Shown piece after piece: positions 44,662 through 53,524 of a DNA stretch of 64,000 nucleotides. The position numbers were made by a program, and so were the translations under genes. The notes beneath the pieces are model-generated. The model saw only the letters and a list, made by a program, of their open reading frames with translations. It had not been told where the DNA came from and made no database searches. How positions within the stretch are numbered: position 1 is the first letter of the stretch; the number at the start of each line of letters is the position of its first letter. This stretch comes from Acidobacteriaceae bacterium (lineage in GTDB: Bacteria; Acidobacteriota; Terriglobia; Terriglobales; Acidobacteriaceae), in the NCBI GenBank assembly GCA_027306695.1, contig DAHUZH010000001.1, forward strand, positions 19,467 through 83,466, given 5' to 3'.

Positions 44662-47004
44662 GTGAATATCTCCGTGAATATTTCCAGGCTGCGTTCTCTG
44701 CGTTTTGCTCTTCCACTGTGTGTTTCTCTGGCGGCGTTTTGTCAAACCACGGCAGGCGCGCCTTCTCTGGTGGGTTACTCGGCCCAGGCCGCGCAGACTG
44801 AGTTGCAATGGGAGAAAAAATTCCAGGCGCTCCCTTCGCCGGACAAACTGCGGGCCAATATGCAGCGGCTGGCGGCGCGTCCGCACCATGTCGGTTCGCC
44901 GTATGACAAGGACAACGCGGAATGGATGCTGCAACAGTTTCGCTCCTGGGGATTCGACGCGAACATCGAGACCTTCTACGTGTTGTTTCCCACGCCGAAA
45001 GAACGCCTGCTGCAATTGGTTGCGCCCACCGAATTCACCGCTAAGCTGCAGGAGCCGCCCATTGCCGGCGATCCGACCTCTTCCCAGCAGTCCGAGCAAT
45101 TGCCCAGCTATAACGCCTACTCTCCCGATGGCGATGTGACTGCGCCGCTGGTCTACGTGAACCACGGCAACCGCGAAGACTATAAAGTGCTCGACCGCAT
45201 GGGCATCTCCGTCAAAGGGGCCATTGTGATTGCGCGCTATGGCGGCGGCTGGCGCGGCATCAAGCCCAAGGTGGCCGCCGAACACGGCGCCATCGGCTGC
45301 ATCATCTATTCCGACCCACGCGACGATGGCTACTCTGTCGACGATGCGTATCCCAAAGGATCGGGCCGTCCCGATGAGAGCGTGCAGCGCGGCGCTGTTA
45401 CCGATACTTACTACGATGGCGACCCGCTCACTCCGGGATACGGCGCCACCAAGAATGCCAAGCGCATTCCCATCAGCGAAGCCAAGACCATCGCTAAAAT
45501 TCCCACGCTGCCGATTTCTTACGCGGACGCGCAGCCGCTGCTCGCCGCGATCACAGGGCCGGTTGTACCGGCTGGCTGGGGTGGTGGACTGCCCATCACG
45601 TATCACATCGGACCGGGCGTGGCGAAGGTACATTTGAAGGTGAAATTCAACTGGGACATCAAGCCGGTCTACGATGTGATCGCGAAAATTCCCGGCAGCA
45701 CGGAGCCGAACGAATGGGTGATTCGTGGCAATCATCACGACGCCTGGGTGAACGGCGCGGAAGACCCGGTCAGCGGCATGTCGGCGGTGTTGGAAGAAGC
45801 GCGTGCGTTTGGAGAGCTGCTGCACCAGGGCTGGAAGCCGCGCAGGACGATCATTTATTGCGCGTGGGACGGCGAAGAACCCGGACTGCTCGGTTCCACC
45901 GAGTGGGTGGAAACACATATCGCGGAACTGAAACAGCACGCTGTCCTCTACGTGAACTCCGACAATACGGACCGCGGTTTTCTGCGGATCGATGGGTCGC
46001 ATTCGCTGGAACAATTTATCGACGGCGTGGCCAGCGGCATTCCCGATCCTGAAAAAAACATGTCCGTCCTCGAACGGGCGAAGCTGGCGCGGATCGCCCG
46101 TGCGAGTAGTCCCGCCGAACGCGCGGAGTTGCGTCAGAGACAAGACATGCGGATCGCGGCCCTCGGAGATGGCTCGGACTATGCGTCGTTTCTGGACCAT
46201 ACTGGCATTCCATCGCTCGACCTGCGCTTCAATGGCGAAGAAGGGAGGGGCAGCGTCTATCACTCCATCTACGACGACTACACCTGGTACTCGCGTTTTT
46301 CGGACGGCAAATTTGTCTATGGGCGCGCACTGGCGCAGTTGGCGGGAACGGCGGTCATGCGGATGGCGGATGCGGACCTGCTGCCCTACAACTTTACGAA
46401 CTATGCCGAGACCGTCCAGCGCTATGTCGGCCAGTTGAATACGGAGATCACCGACGAACGGGCGAAGATCAAAGAGCAGAACCAGGAGATTAGCGAAGGA
46501 GTCTACAACGCGATCTCCGATCCGCAGAAACCTGCGATGACGCCGCCGAAAACAGAAACACCGGCGCCATTTTTGAACCTGGCCCCGCTGCAAAATGCCG
46601 CGACCACCTTTACTCAGGCCGCAGCCGCATATCAACAGGCGCTAACCCAGTTGGAAACCGGCGGCGGTGCTGCGCTGAACAGTTCGACGATCGACGCGGT
46701 GAATCAGACGCTGATGACGGTCGAACAGGCGTTCCTGAACCCCAACGGTCTGCCCGGACGGCCATGGTTTCAGCACATGATCTACGCGCCGGGAGCGTAT
46801 ACGGGCTATGGCGTGAAGACGATTCCCGGCGTGCGGGAGGCGCTTGACCAGCACCAGTGGTCGCTGGCGGAACAGGAAGCTGCCATCACTGCTAAGGTGA
46901 TTGACAATGCCGCCGAACGTGTGACACACGCGGCACAACAGATCGATGTAATCGACGGGGGAGCGGCACCGGCGAAGTCTGCTGACACCTCCACAGGACG
47001 CTGA
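44662..47004 (+). CDS. M28-family metallopeptidase with PA and transferrin-receptor-like dimerisation domains
   Basis: I chose the GTG at 44662, with AAGAGG 9 bases upstream; a TTG at 44644 is also in frame. After a signal peptide the order is that of glutamate carboxypeptidase II: a protease-associated domain inserted at residues ~115-330 (VNHGNREDYKVLDRMGI, GIKPKVAAEHGAIGCIIYSDP), the M28 core, and a C-terminal helical dimerisation domain. Zinc and catalytic residues are seen in GNHHDAW (His359, Asp360 region), AEDP, the Glu pair in DGEEPGLLG, NSDN and VYHSIYDDY. It likely releases acidic or other residues from peptides outside the cytoplasm. Confidence 0.93.
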   Translation: MNISVNISRLRSLRFALPLCVSLAAFCQTTAGAPSLVGYSAQAAQTELQWEKKFQALPSPDKLRANMQRLAARPHHVGSPYDKDNAEWMLQQFRSWGFDANIETFYVLFPTPKERLLQLVAPTEFTAKLQEPPIAGDPTSSQQSEQLPSYNAYSPDGDVTAPLVYVNHGNREDYKVLDRMGISVKGAIVIARYGGGWRGIKPKVAAEHGAIGCIIYSDPRDDGYSVDDAYPKGSGRPDESVQRGAVTDTYYDGDPLTPGYGATKNAKRIPISEAKTIAKIPTLPISYADAQPLLAAITGPVVPAGWGGGLPITYHIGPGVAKVHLKVKFNWDIKPVYDVIAKIPGSTEPNEWVIRGNHHDAWVNGAEDPVSGMSAVLEEARAFGELLHQGWKPRRTIIYCAWDGEEPGLLGSTEWVETHIAELKQHAVLYVNSDNTDRGFLRIDGSHSLEQFIDGVASGIPDPEKNMSVLERAKLARIARASSPAERAELRQRQDMRIAALGDGSDYASFLDHTGIPSLDLRFNGEEGRGSVYHSIYDDYTWYSRFSDGKFVYGRALAQLAGTAVMRMADADLLPYNFTNYAETVQRYVGQLNTEITDERAKIKEQNQEISEGVYNAISDPQKPAMTPPKTETPAPFLNLAPLQNAATTFTQAAAAYQQALTQLETGGGAALNSSTIDAVNQTLMTVEQAFLNPNGLPGRPWFQHMIYAPGAYTGYGVKTIPGVREALDQHQWSLAEQEAAITAKVIDNAAERVTHAAQQIDVIDGGAAPAKSADTSTGR

Positions 47005-47068
47005 CGAGTCATTCGCCCTTTAACAGCTTCGCTATCTGCGTTCAGACTGCGAAGCTGCCGGGGTGCCC

Positions 47069-47099
47069 CAGATGCGCCGCGTACTTTGCGGCGCATCTG
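47069..47099. terminator. Strong hairpin, copy 1 of a repeated family
   Basis: CAGATGCGCCGC (47069-47080) pairs perfectly with GCGGCGCATCTG (47088-47099) around GTACTTT; two more C-G pairs extend it outward. It lies between the convergent M28 and beta-lactamase-like genes and probably ends transcripts from one or both sides. A near copy occurs at 62184-62214. Confidence 0.75.
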
Positions 47100-47187
47100 G
47101 GAAACGGATTTACCTTGTAGCCAGAACATAAAGCTTCCCACATCTCCCGCAGAAGACGCGGTAGACAGTAGATGTTGATTATCGGTT

Positions 47188-49080
47188 TTATTGAATTCGC
47201 ACAAAGGTGTACTTTGTTTGTCCACCGTCGAGGATCAGATCGCTGGAGTCATCGGAAACCTGGAGTCTTAGACCTCCCTGCCAGGGTGGACAGGTAAGGA
47301 CGATCTGGCGGCTAATGCTGGTTTGCTCTTCTGTGCCGAGGTCACTGGACCAGGACTCGAACTCGATGGTGTAACCCTCTTCGCGTTGGAAGATGCGGGC
47401 CAGCCCTAATTCTTTCGACTGATAAGCTCCGATGTATTTCTCGATCCAGGCGGTTTCGGCGGGCGAGGTTTTCACGCGCTGTCGGATGCGCTCCAGAGAT
47501 TTCTCCCTGGATGTCGAGGCTGCTGCTACGATCGCTTCGGCCTTGCTTTCTGCACCGAAGAGAATCTCAAGCAGACGCTGATGAATCGCACTGAGAAATG
47601 TATTTGCCGCCCACAAGTTGGTGAGCATCGCCATGCCGATGCCGTATTTAGGTATAAACAGCATGTCCGAAGTGAAACCAAGCGTATTGCCACCATGCGT
47701 GATTTCCTCGATGCCTTGCTGTTCTGTAAGAATCAGGCCGAGTCCGTAACTGCTCTTGCCATCGATTTTGATCGCAGACTGACGGCGTGCCATAACATTT
47801 TCCGAAGAGACTACCGAATCGCCGCTATCGTTGACACCATTCCGAAGTTCACATCGCACGTAGCTTGTCATGTCCAGGACCGTGGACCAGACCGATCCTG
47901 CCGGGGCGACAGCATCGGCAAACTGTTCCATGACCGGGTCGATCGGAACAGGATTCCCTTCCAGGTCGAAACCGTGGGGCGATGCGTAGTCAGACGATGA
48001 GTTGTGCAGCACAGAGGTCCGATGCATGCTAAGCGGCTCGAAGACGAGTTGATGCATCGCGCTGTCATAAGCGTCAGCCAGACAGGCGTTGGGAGCGAAA
48101 GAGTGGGCCGCAGCATACCCTCCAGCGGCCACCAGGTAGTTAGAGTATTGAAAAATTTCACCAAAGCCAGTTGTGGGTAGCATCATTTTCATTTCGGCGA
48201 GGCGGTCTTCTGGTCGAATGTTGCGGAACCGGAAGAGCAGATCCATATCACGGCGCGGCATGCCGGTGCAGGCGCTGACGGTATGCCGCATTTCAAGTTT
48301 GCCGGTGACGTCCGCATCGGCGAGGGCGAATCCCGGCAGGATCTCAGTGACCGGGGTAGTCCATGCGAACCGTCCGGTGTCAACAAGCTTCGCCATCATC
48401 AAGGTCGTGAGCGGTTTGGTGGACGAGCCAATCATGAAGCGGGTCGTCGGTGTCACCGGTTCATCGCTGCCAATCTTGCGTACGCCGAAGCCTTCCGCAT
48501 AAACTGTCTCGCCGTCCTGAACAATGGCAACCGCGACACCGGGAACGCGAAGCTGCCGCATGGCCGTATCGATGAATTCGTTCATGGCATGCCGCTCTGC
48601 ATCGCTGAAGTGCTTAGGTGCCGTTCCGGCTAGGCTCGGTTCCGTGAGACCGATCGGCTTCCATCCGTCGATGATCTCGCTGATCTGTGCACTGCGGCGA
48701 CTGAAAGCAGCACTCGTTCCATCGATCAAATTGATGTATGCCCGCTCGCCGAGCATACGCACAACAGCGATCACCAGACGACTCTCGGCGACAGGCGTAT
48801 CGTAGACAACCTGGAGCGTCTTGTCCCAGCCATCCGTCGATGGCATCTCTAACTGTTGGCGGATGGGGATGTCGAACCCAGGATCGAGTTGACGCCATGC
48901 AGCGAGAACCTGATCGTCTACGCTGCCTGCAAGTAGGCTGCTCAAGAAAGAGATTCTCAGGTCGAGTTCCGGTCCGGCAACGGTGAGCGGGTTAGCGGGA
49001 TGAGATAGAGTCCAACCTTTCGGTAAAGCGCTGGGACGGAGCGAATCGGGCATTCCCACATACACTTCGGAACTGTTCAT
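47188..49080 (-). CDS. Beta-lactamase-fold serine hydrolase (class C/esterase type)
   Basis: The ATG at 49080 follows GGAG at 9 bases and gives 630 residues. An N-terminal extra domain (residues ~1-145, GWTLSHPANPLTVAGPELDL) precedes the catalytic domain: MIGSSTKPLTTLMMA with the SxxK serine and lysine, and FQYSNYLVAAGGYAA with the Tyr-x-Asn. A late THGGNTLGFTS carries the HxG box of the KTG position. A C-terminal beta module follows. No signal peptide is visible, unlike most relatives, so the protein may stay in the cytoplasm. Substrate could be a peptide, amide or ester. Confidence 0.88.
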   Translation of the reverse strand: MNSSEVYVGMPDSLRPSALPKGWTLSHPANPLTVAGPELDLRISFLSSLLAGSVDDQVLAAWRQLDPGFDIPIRQQLEMPSTDGWDKTLQVVYDTPVAESRLVIAVVRMLGERAYINLIDGTSAAFSRRSAQISEIIDGWKPIGLTEPSLAGTAPKHFSDAERHAMNEFIDTAMRQLRVPGVAVAIVQDGETVYAEGFGVRKIGSDEPVTPTTRFMIGSSTKPLTTLMMAKLVDTGRFAWTTPVTEILPGFALADADVTGKLEMRHTVSACTGMPRRDMDLLFRFRNIRPEDRLAEMKMMLPTTGFGEIFQYSNYLVAAGGYAAAHSFAPNACLADAYDSAMHQLVFEPLSMHRTSVLHNSSSDYASPHGFDLEGNPVPIDPVMEQFADAVAPAGSVWSTVLDMTSYVRCELRNGVNDSGDSVVSSENVMARRQSAIKIDGKSSYGLGLILTEQQGIEEITHGGNTLGFTSDMLFIPKYGIGMAMLTNLWAANTFLSAIHQRLLEILFGAESKAEAIVAAASTSREKSLERIRQRVKTSPAETAWIEKYIGAYQSKELGLARIFQREEGYTIEFESWSSDLGTEEQTSISRQIVLTCPPWQGGLRLQVSDDSSDLILDGGQTKYTFVRIQ

Positions 49081-49116
49081 AAAGTCTCCAAACAAGGCAC
49101 ATAATCCGATCTACAT

Positions 49117-50124
49117 CTATTCTTTTCCCATCTTCCGCATTACTTTCACCATCTCCGGCAGGCGGCTGTAGGCGGCGACGCAGCGCAGCCACAAACGATT
49201 GTCGATGCCCGGAGAGCCGCTCATTACCTTGCCCGGCGGAACATCGTGCGAGACGGCGCTCTGCGCAGTCAAGATCACACCGTCGCCGATGGTGCAATGC
49301 CCGGCGACCGCAGCCTGCCCGGCCAGAATCACATTGCGCCCCAGGTGCGAGGACCCCGCCAGCCCCACCTGCGCACACAGCAGCGTATTTTCTCCCACCG
49401 TGCTGCCATGTCCAACCTGGACAAGATTGTCGATCTTTGCGCCACGGCCTATGCGCGTTTCACCCACGCTGGCGCGGTCGATGCAGGCATTGGCCTGCAC
49501 TTCGACCGCATCTTCCAGTACCGCCGGACCGGATTGCGGAATCTTGTACCAGCGGTCTTGATTGTCTTTTGCGAAACCGAATCCGTCTGCGCCGACGATG
49601 GCCCCATTCTGCAACACTACATGGTCGCCAAGCTGGCAGCCTTCGCGCACGACAGCGTGCGCATGCGCAAAGAAATGGTTTCCAATGCGGACGTTGGGAT
49701 AGATGACGACATGCGGCAACAGCACGGCATGATCGCCAATGGCAACGTTGGCCTCGATCACAGCGTACGCGCCAATGTGGCAGTCCTTGCCGACTCTAGC
49801 CGTTGGGTGAATGACGGCGGTCGGATGAATTTCCGCAGCGTAGACCGGCGGCTGATAAAAAATCTCAATCGCGCGCGCGAAGGCGAGATAGGGGTTCGCT
49901 GTGCGCAGCGCTGCTGTCTGAATGGCGGGGAAGTCGTCCGTGACCAGCACTGCGGACGCCTTTGTCGTCCGCACCAGCGCAGCATACTTCGGGTTGGCGA
50001 CGAAGGTCACATGGCCTGGGCCTGCGTCTTCGATTCCCGCAACGCCTGTAATTTCGATCTCCGCCATCTCCGGGCTGCCATCCAGACGCGCATGCAGCAA
50101 GCGAGCCAACTCTGCCAGTTTCAT
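49117..50124 (-). CDS. lpxD: UDP-3-O-(3-hydroxymyristoyl)glucosamine N-acyltransferase
   Basis: The start at 50124 gives 335 residues. The N-terminal uridine-binding domain (LAELARLLHARLDG, DAGPGHVTFVANPKY) leads into a left-handed beta-helix of hexapeptide repeats, with the catalytic His in NHFFAHAHAVV or VGHGSTVG and FGFAKDN as in LpxD. It adds the second hydroxyacyl chain in lipid A synthesis. Other lpx genes are not adjacent. Its start is 29 bases downstream of the EF-G-like stop on the same strand. Confidence 0.95.
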   Translation of the reverse strand: MKLAELARLLHARLDGSPEMAEIEITGVAGIEDAGPGHVTFVANPKYAALVRTTKASAVLVTDDFPAIQTAALRTANPYLAFARAIEIFYQPPVYAAEIHPTAVIHPTARVGKDCHIGAYAVIEANVAIGDHAVLLPHVVIYPNVRIGNHFFAHAHAVVREGCQLGDHVVLQNGAIVGADGFGFAKDNQDRWYKIPQSGPAVLEDAVEVQANACIDRASVGETRIGRGAKIDNLVQVGHGSTVGENTLLCAQVGLAGSSHLGRNVILAGQAAVAGHCTIGDGVILTAQSAVSHDVPPGKVMSGSPGIDNRLWLRCVAAYSRLPEMVKVMRKMGKE

Positions 50125-50152
50125 GGGCTGATTGTAACGAAAGCGAAGGCTT

Positions 50153-52327
50153 CTAGCCTTCTTCCTCCACCGTGACAGGCTGGTGCGCGCGGGCTGCGGC
50201 GATGATCTTTTCCTGCATCTGCGGCAGAACAAAGTCGTAGTGGTCCATCTCCATGTGGAAGCTGCCCTGGCCCTGCGTCATGGCGGTGAGTTCGGCCCCG
50301 TAGGTCAGCATCTCCGCCATAGGGACTTCCGCAAGGATGGTCGTCTGCCCGGCAGAAGTATTCGGTTCCATGCCGAGCACGCGGCCATGCCGGCCCGGCA
50401 GGTCGCCCATTACGGCCCCGGCAAATATGTCCGGCGTGGTGATGCTGACGCGCATGACGGGTTCGAGCAGCGATGGACGGGCCTTTTCCATGCAATCGCG
50501 GAAGGCCAGGCGTCCCGCGATGCGAAAGCTGATTTCGTTCGAGTCCACTTCGTGGAAGGACCCGTCGAATACGGTCACGCGAAAATCGACCACCGGATGC
50601 CCGGCCAGAAATCCGCGTTCGGCGGCCTCGCGGATGCCTTTTTCAATGGCCGGAACGTAGTTGCGTGGAATCGCACCACCAAAGATTTCGTTGGCAAACT
50701 CGAATCCAGCACCGCGTTGCAGCGGTTCGATGCGGATTTTGCAGTCTCCAAACTGTCCGTGGCCGCCGGACTGTTTTTTGTGGCGGCCATGGCCTTCGGC
50801 GCGCGCGCGTATTGTTTCGCGATACGGAATCTTCGGGGCCTTCAGAGTGACCTCCGTGTGATACCGGCGGCGCAGCTTGGAGACGACCACTTCAATATGC
50901 TGTTGTCCTGTGCCCGCGATCAGAAACTCGTGCGTCTGCGCATCGCGATAGAAGCGAATCAGCGTATCTTCTTCCATGATCCGATGCAGCGCATTCGCCA
51001 GTTTGTCTTCATCCGCGCGTGTGCGTGGTTCGATGGCGAAGGCGATGGCCGCCTCCGGCTGCTGCACCGGTTCATAGAGGACTGGTTGCGCGCTGTCTCC
51101 GAGCGTGTCCCCCGTATGCGTGTTTCGCAGCTTGGCGACTGCGCCCAGGTCTCCAGCGTGCAACTCTGCGACTGCCACCGGCTGTTTACCCTGCATGATA
51201 GAAAGATGCGCCAGCTTCTCCTGCGTCTGCTGTTTGTAGTTCAAAACGGTGTCGTTGTTATGCGCGCAACCGGCGAAGACTTTGAAGAAAGAGATTTGTC
51301 CGGCGAAGGGATCGGAGAGCGTTTTGAAGACGAATAGCGACAATGGTTCTTTGTCCGCGACGGGGCGGTTCACGATCTCCAGCGGCCAATCTACATCCCC
51401 TGCGCCATTTCGATGGTTCGGCTTCGAGGCAGCGCCATTGCCCGGAGAAGAGGCCGCTGCGACGGCTGCGACGGGTTCTCGTTCGCTGGGTGCGGGCGCG
51501 TAGACGCGAAAAAACTCCAGCAGCCGGTCGGCCCCGATATTATTCAATCCGGAAGCGAACAGCACCGGGAAGATGCGGTCCTCGCGAATCGCTTCATGCA
51601 GCGCTGGGACCAGATGTTCTTCGGGGATCGTGCCCTGGTTGAAATACTCTTCCATCAATTCATCTTTTCCCTCCGCGACCAACTCCACCAGGGCTTCATG
51701 CGCGGCCTGCGCCTCCTGCACCATCTCCTGCGGAATCGAGATCGGCTTCCCGCGGCCTTTGGAGTCGGCGAGATATTCATAGGCCTGCATTGAAACAAGA
51801 TCGACGATGCCGCGAAATGTTTTTTCCGATCCGATCGGAAGGGCGACTGGGACCACCTGGCGTCCGAAGGTGGCGTGCAGACGCTCCAGCACGGCGAGCG
51901 GCGTGACGTGTTCACGATCTACGCGGTTGATGACCAGCATGCGCGGCAGGTTGAACTCGTCGGCATAGGCCCATACTCGCTGCGTCATCGGCTGGATGCC
52001 ATGGACGGCATCGACGACGATCAGCGCGGCTTCGACGGGCAGCATCGCGGCGCGCGCCTCGTGGACAAACATGTTGAAACCGGGCGTGTCGATCAGGTTG
52101 ATTTTGACGCCGCCCCATTCGCAGAAGGCGACAGCGTTTGCGATGGTGATGCGGCGCGTGACCTCCTCTTCGTCGTAGGAGCAGACGGCGGTCCCGTCCT
52201 CCACTCTGCCCATGGTGGCAACGGCGCCGGCTGTGGCGAGCAGCGCTTCAATCAGAGTGGTTTTTCCGCAGTGCGAATGGCCCGCGACGGCGACATTGCG
52301 GATGTCTTGACTCAGGTAAGCTTTCAT
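50153..52327 (-). CDS. Elongation factor G-like translation GTPase (second EF-G type)
   Basis: The ATG at 52327 has GGAGG at 8 bases and gives 724 residues. G1 reads AGHSHCGKTTL (canonical EF-G has a DHG or DAG here), G3 is DTPGF and G4 VINRVD rather than NKMD. Domains II to V follow, with FGDCKIRIEPL, FANEIFGGAIPRNYVPAIEKGIREA and the C-terminal LTAMTQGQGSF. These departures mark the EF-G-2-like group, not the housekeeping FusA encoded with ribosomal proteins. It may act in ribosome recycling or translocation under special conditions; that is inference. Confidence 0.9.
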   Translation of the reverse strand: MKAYLSQDIRNVAVAGHSHCGKTTLIEALLATAGAVATMGRVEDGTAVCSYDEEEVTRRITIANAVAFCEWGGVKINLIDTPGFNMFVHEARAAMLPVEAALIVVDAVHGIQPMTQRVWAYADEFNLPRMLVINRVDREHVTPLAVLERLHATFGRQVVPVALPIGSEKTFRGIVDLVSMQAYEYLADSKGRGKPISIPQEMVQEAQAAHEALVELVAEGKDELMEEYFNQGTIPEEHLVPALHEAIREDRIFPVLFASGLNNIGADRLLEFFRVYAPAPSEREPVAAVAAASSPGNGAASKPNHRNGAGDVDWPLEIVNRPVADKEPLSLFVFKTLSDPFAGQISFFKVFAGCAHNNDTVLNYKQQTQEKLAHLSIMQGKQPVAVAELHAGDLGAVAKLRNTHTGDTLGDSAQPVLYEPVQQPEAAIAFAIEPRTRADEDKLANALHRIMEEDTLIRFYRDAQTHEFLIAGTGQQHIEVVVSKLRRRYHTEVTLKAPKIPYRETIRARAEGHGRHKKQSGGHGQFGDCKIRIEPLQRGAGFEFANEIFGGAIPRNYVPAIEKGIREAAERGFLAGHPVVDFRVTVFDGSFHEVDSNEISFRIAGRLAFRDCMEKARPSLLEPVMRVSITTPDIFAGAVMGDLPGRHGRVLGMEPNTSAGQTTILAEVPMAEMLTYGAELTAMTQGQGSFHMEMDHYDFVLPQMQEKIIAAARAHQPVTVEEEG

Positions 52328-52645
52328 GGCTGACCTCCATGGGAAGTTTGTTGCCGCAAGGTGAGAGGGTAAACAGGGAAAAAGCGGGGCCGCTGCTGGC
52401 AGCGGCAGAAGGACGGTCCGCCTCTGATTTCTCGATCCATGAACTTGTTTCAAGGAAGTGGATGCCGATCTCAAGCCGTGCTTTCAGAAGTGAAAACTCA
52501 CAGCGGTCCCTGGCAACATTCCTTGAAGACAACGGAGTCTAGCATGTGTCTGGGAAGGCGGCAAGCTGCTTCATGTTTCTTCAATCGATCTATTGCGTCC
52601 AGGTGAAATTGCGAGATACTAAATAAAAGAGTAGACAGAGAATTT
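52328..52645. other. Divergent intergenic region between EF-G-like and nuoB genes
   Basis: This 318-base gap carries the GGAGG site of the EF-G-like gene and, at the other end, an AT-rich stretch around 52615-52640 with a weak promoter-like TTGCGT and TACTAA spaced 18 bases. Open codons continue upstream of the EF-G start but are compositionally poor and have no recognised domain. No RNA or repeat seen. Confidence 0.4.
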
Positions 52646-53221
52646 ATGGCAGAGACACTTCTTAAAGACCACTACCTGTTTGGAAATCTCGAAAGCAGCG
52701 CGCTGAATCAGAGCAAAGTGCGCGAGGTAAACTTTGGCTACGACCAGAACGAAGGTGTAATTCTTACCTCTCTGGACACAGCCTTGAATTGGGTGCGCAA
52801 AAGCTCGATCTGGCCGATGACCTTCGGTCTGGCCTGCTGCGCGATTGAGATGATGTCGATGGGCGCGTCGCGCTTCGATGTGGCCCGCTTCGGCGCCGAG
52901 GTCTTTCGTCCTTCGCCGCGCCAGTCCGACCTGATGGTGATTGCAGGCCGCGTATCGATCAAAATGGCGCCTGTGATCCAGCGGCTTTACGACCAGATGC
53001 CGGAACCGAAGTGGGTGATTTCCATGGGGGCCTGCGCTACTTCCGGCGGCGTTTTCAATAACTATGCGCTGGTACAAGGGGTCAACCAGATTATTCCTGT
53101 CGATGTATATGTGCCCGGATGCCCACCTCGACCGGAACAGTTGATATACGCTCTGACACTGCTCCAGGAAAAAATCCTGCGGGAACGCGGTACAGTCAGG
53201 AAAGCGCTGAATCTGGCGTAA
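52646..53221 (+). CDS. nuoB: NADH-quinone oxidoreductase subunit B
   Basis: The 191-residue protein holds the N2 iron-sulfur cluster subunit pattern: tandem Cys64-Cys65 in [10 protein letters not shown], Cys130 in MGACATSGG and Cys159 in [22 protein letters not shown] is also typical. It carries the cluster that reduces quinone in complex I. An N-terminal extension of about 40 residues is present. No other nuo genes flank it, so either the operon is split or this is a second copy that serves a related complex. Confidence 0.94.
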   Translation: MAETLLKDHYLFGNLESSALNQSKVREVNFGYDQNEGVILTSLDTALNWVRKSSIWPMTFGLACCAIEMMSMGASRFDVARFGAEVFRPSPRQSDLMVIAGRVSIKMAPVIQRLYDQMPEPKWVISMGACATSGGVFNNYALVQGVNQIIPVDVYVPGCPPRPEQLIYALTLLQEKILRERGTVRKALNLA

Positions 53222-53524
53222 CCTAAAGTTTACGGTGTTTTGGCTTTGCGGAAGACTCCACAAGTATCCGGCGAACGGACAGCATAATTGCACTTGGCGA
53301 GCAGGTATCTCTTGGGATACCTTTACATTAGCTCGTTAGGATAGATAACCTTTTGGTAGCGAGTATGCTCTAATTAATGGGTACGAGTTGCAAGGCGAGG
53401 GAAGTGCCTGTACGGCCAAGTGCGATGAACGGCTGCATTAAAGAATTTGAGCGTTTTTGTAATATCGTAAAGTGGTCGACTAAAGGGATTTATGTACGTA
53501 ATAAAAGTTGCGGAGGATAGACGG
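53222..53524. other. Intergenic region after nuoB with nested hairpin
   Basis: In these 303 bases GGTATC (53304-53309) pairs with GATACC (53316-53321), and an outer CGAGC (53298-53302) pairs with GCTCG (53331-53335). The nested structure could end the nuoB transcript. The rest is AT-rich and likely contains the promoter of the outer-membrane protein gene, whose GGAGG lies at 53512-53516. No gene seen. Confidence 0.35.

Noticed and set aside
44560..46635. A 691-codon open frame on the minus strand across the M28 peptidase gene
   Set aside because: It lies wholly antisense to a well-conserved peptidase, is rich in Arg and His as expected from mirrored GC-rich codons, and has no recognisable domain.
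49246..50175. A 309-codon plus-strand open frame across lpxD
   Set aside because: Shadow of the hexapeptide-repeat gene; the repeat periodicity produces open antisense frames.
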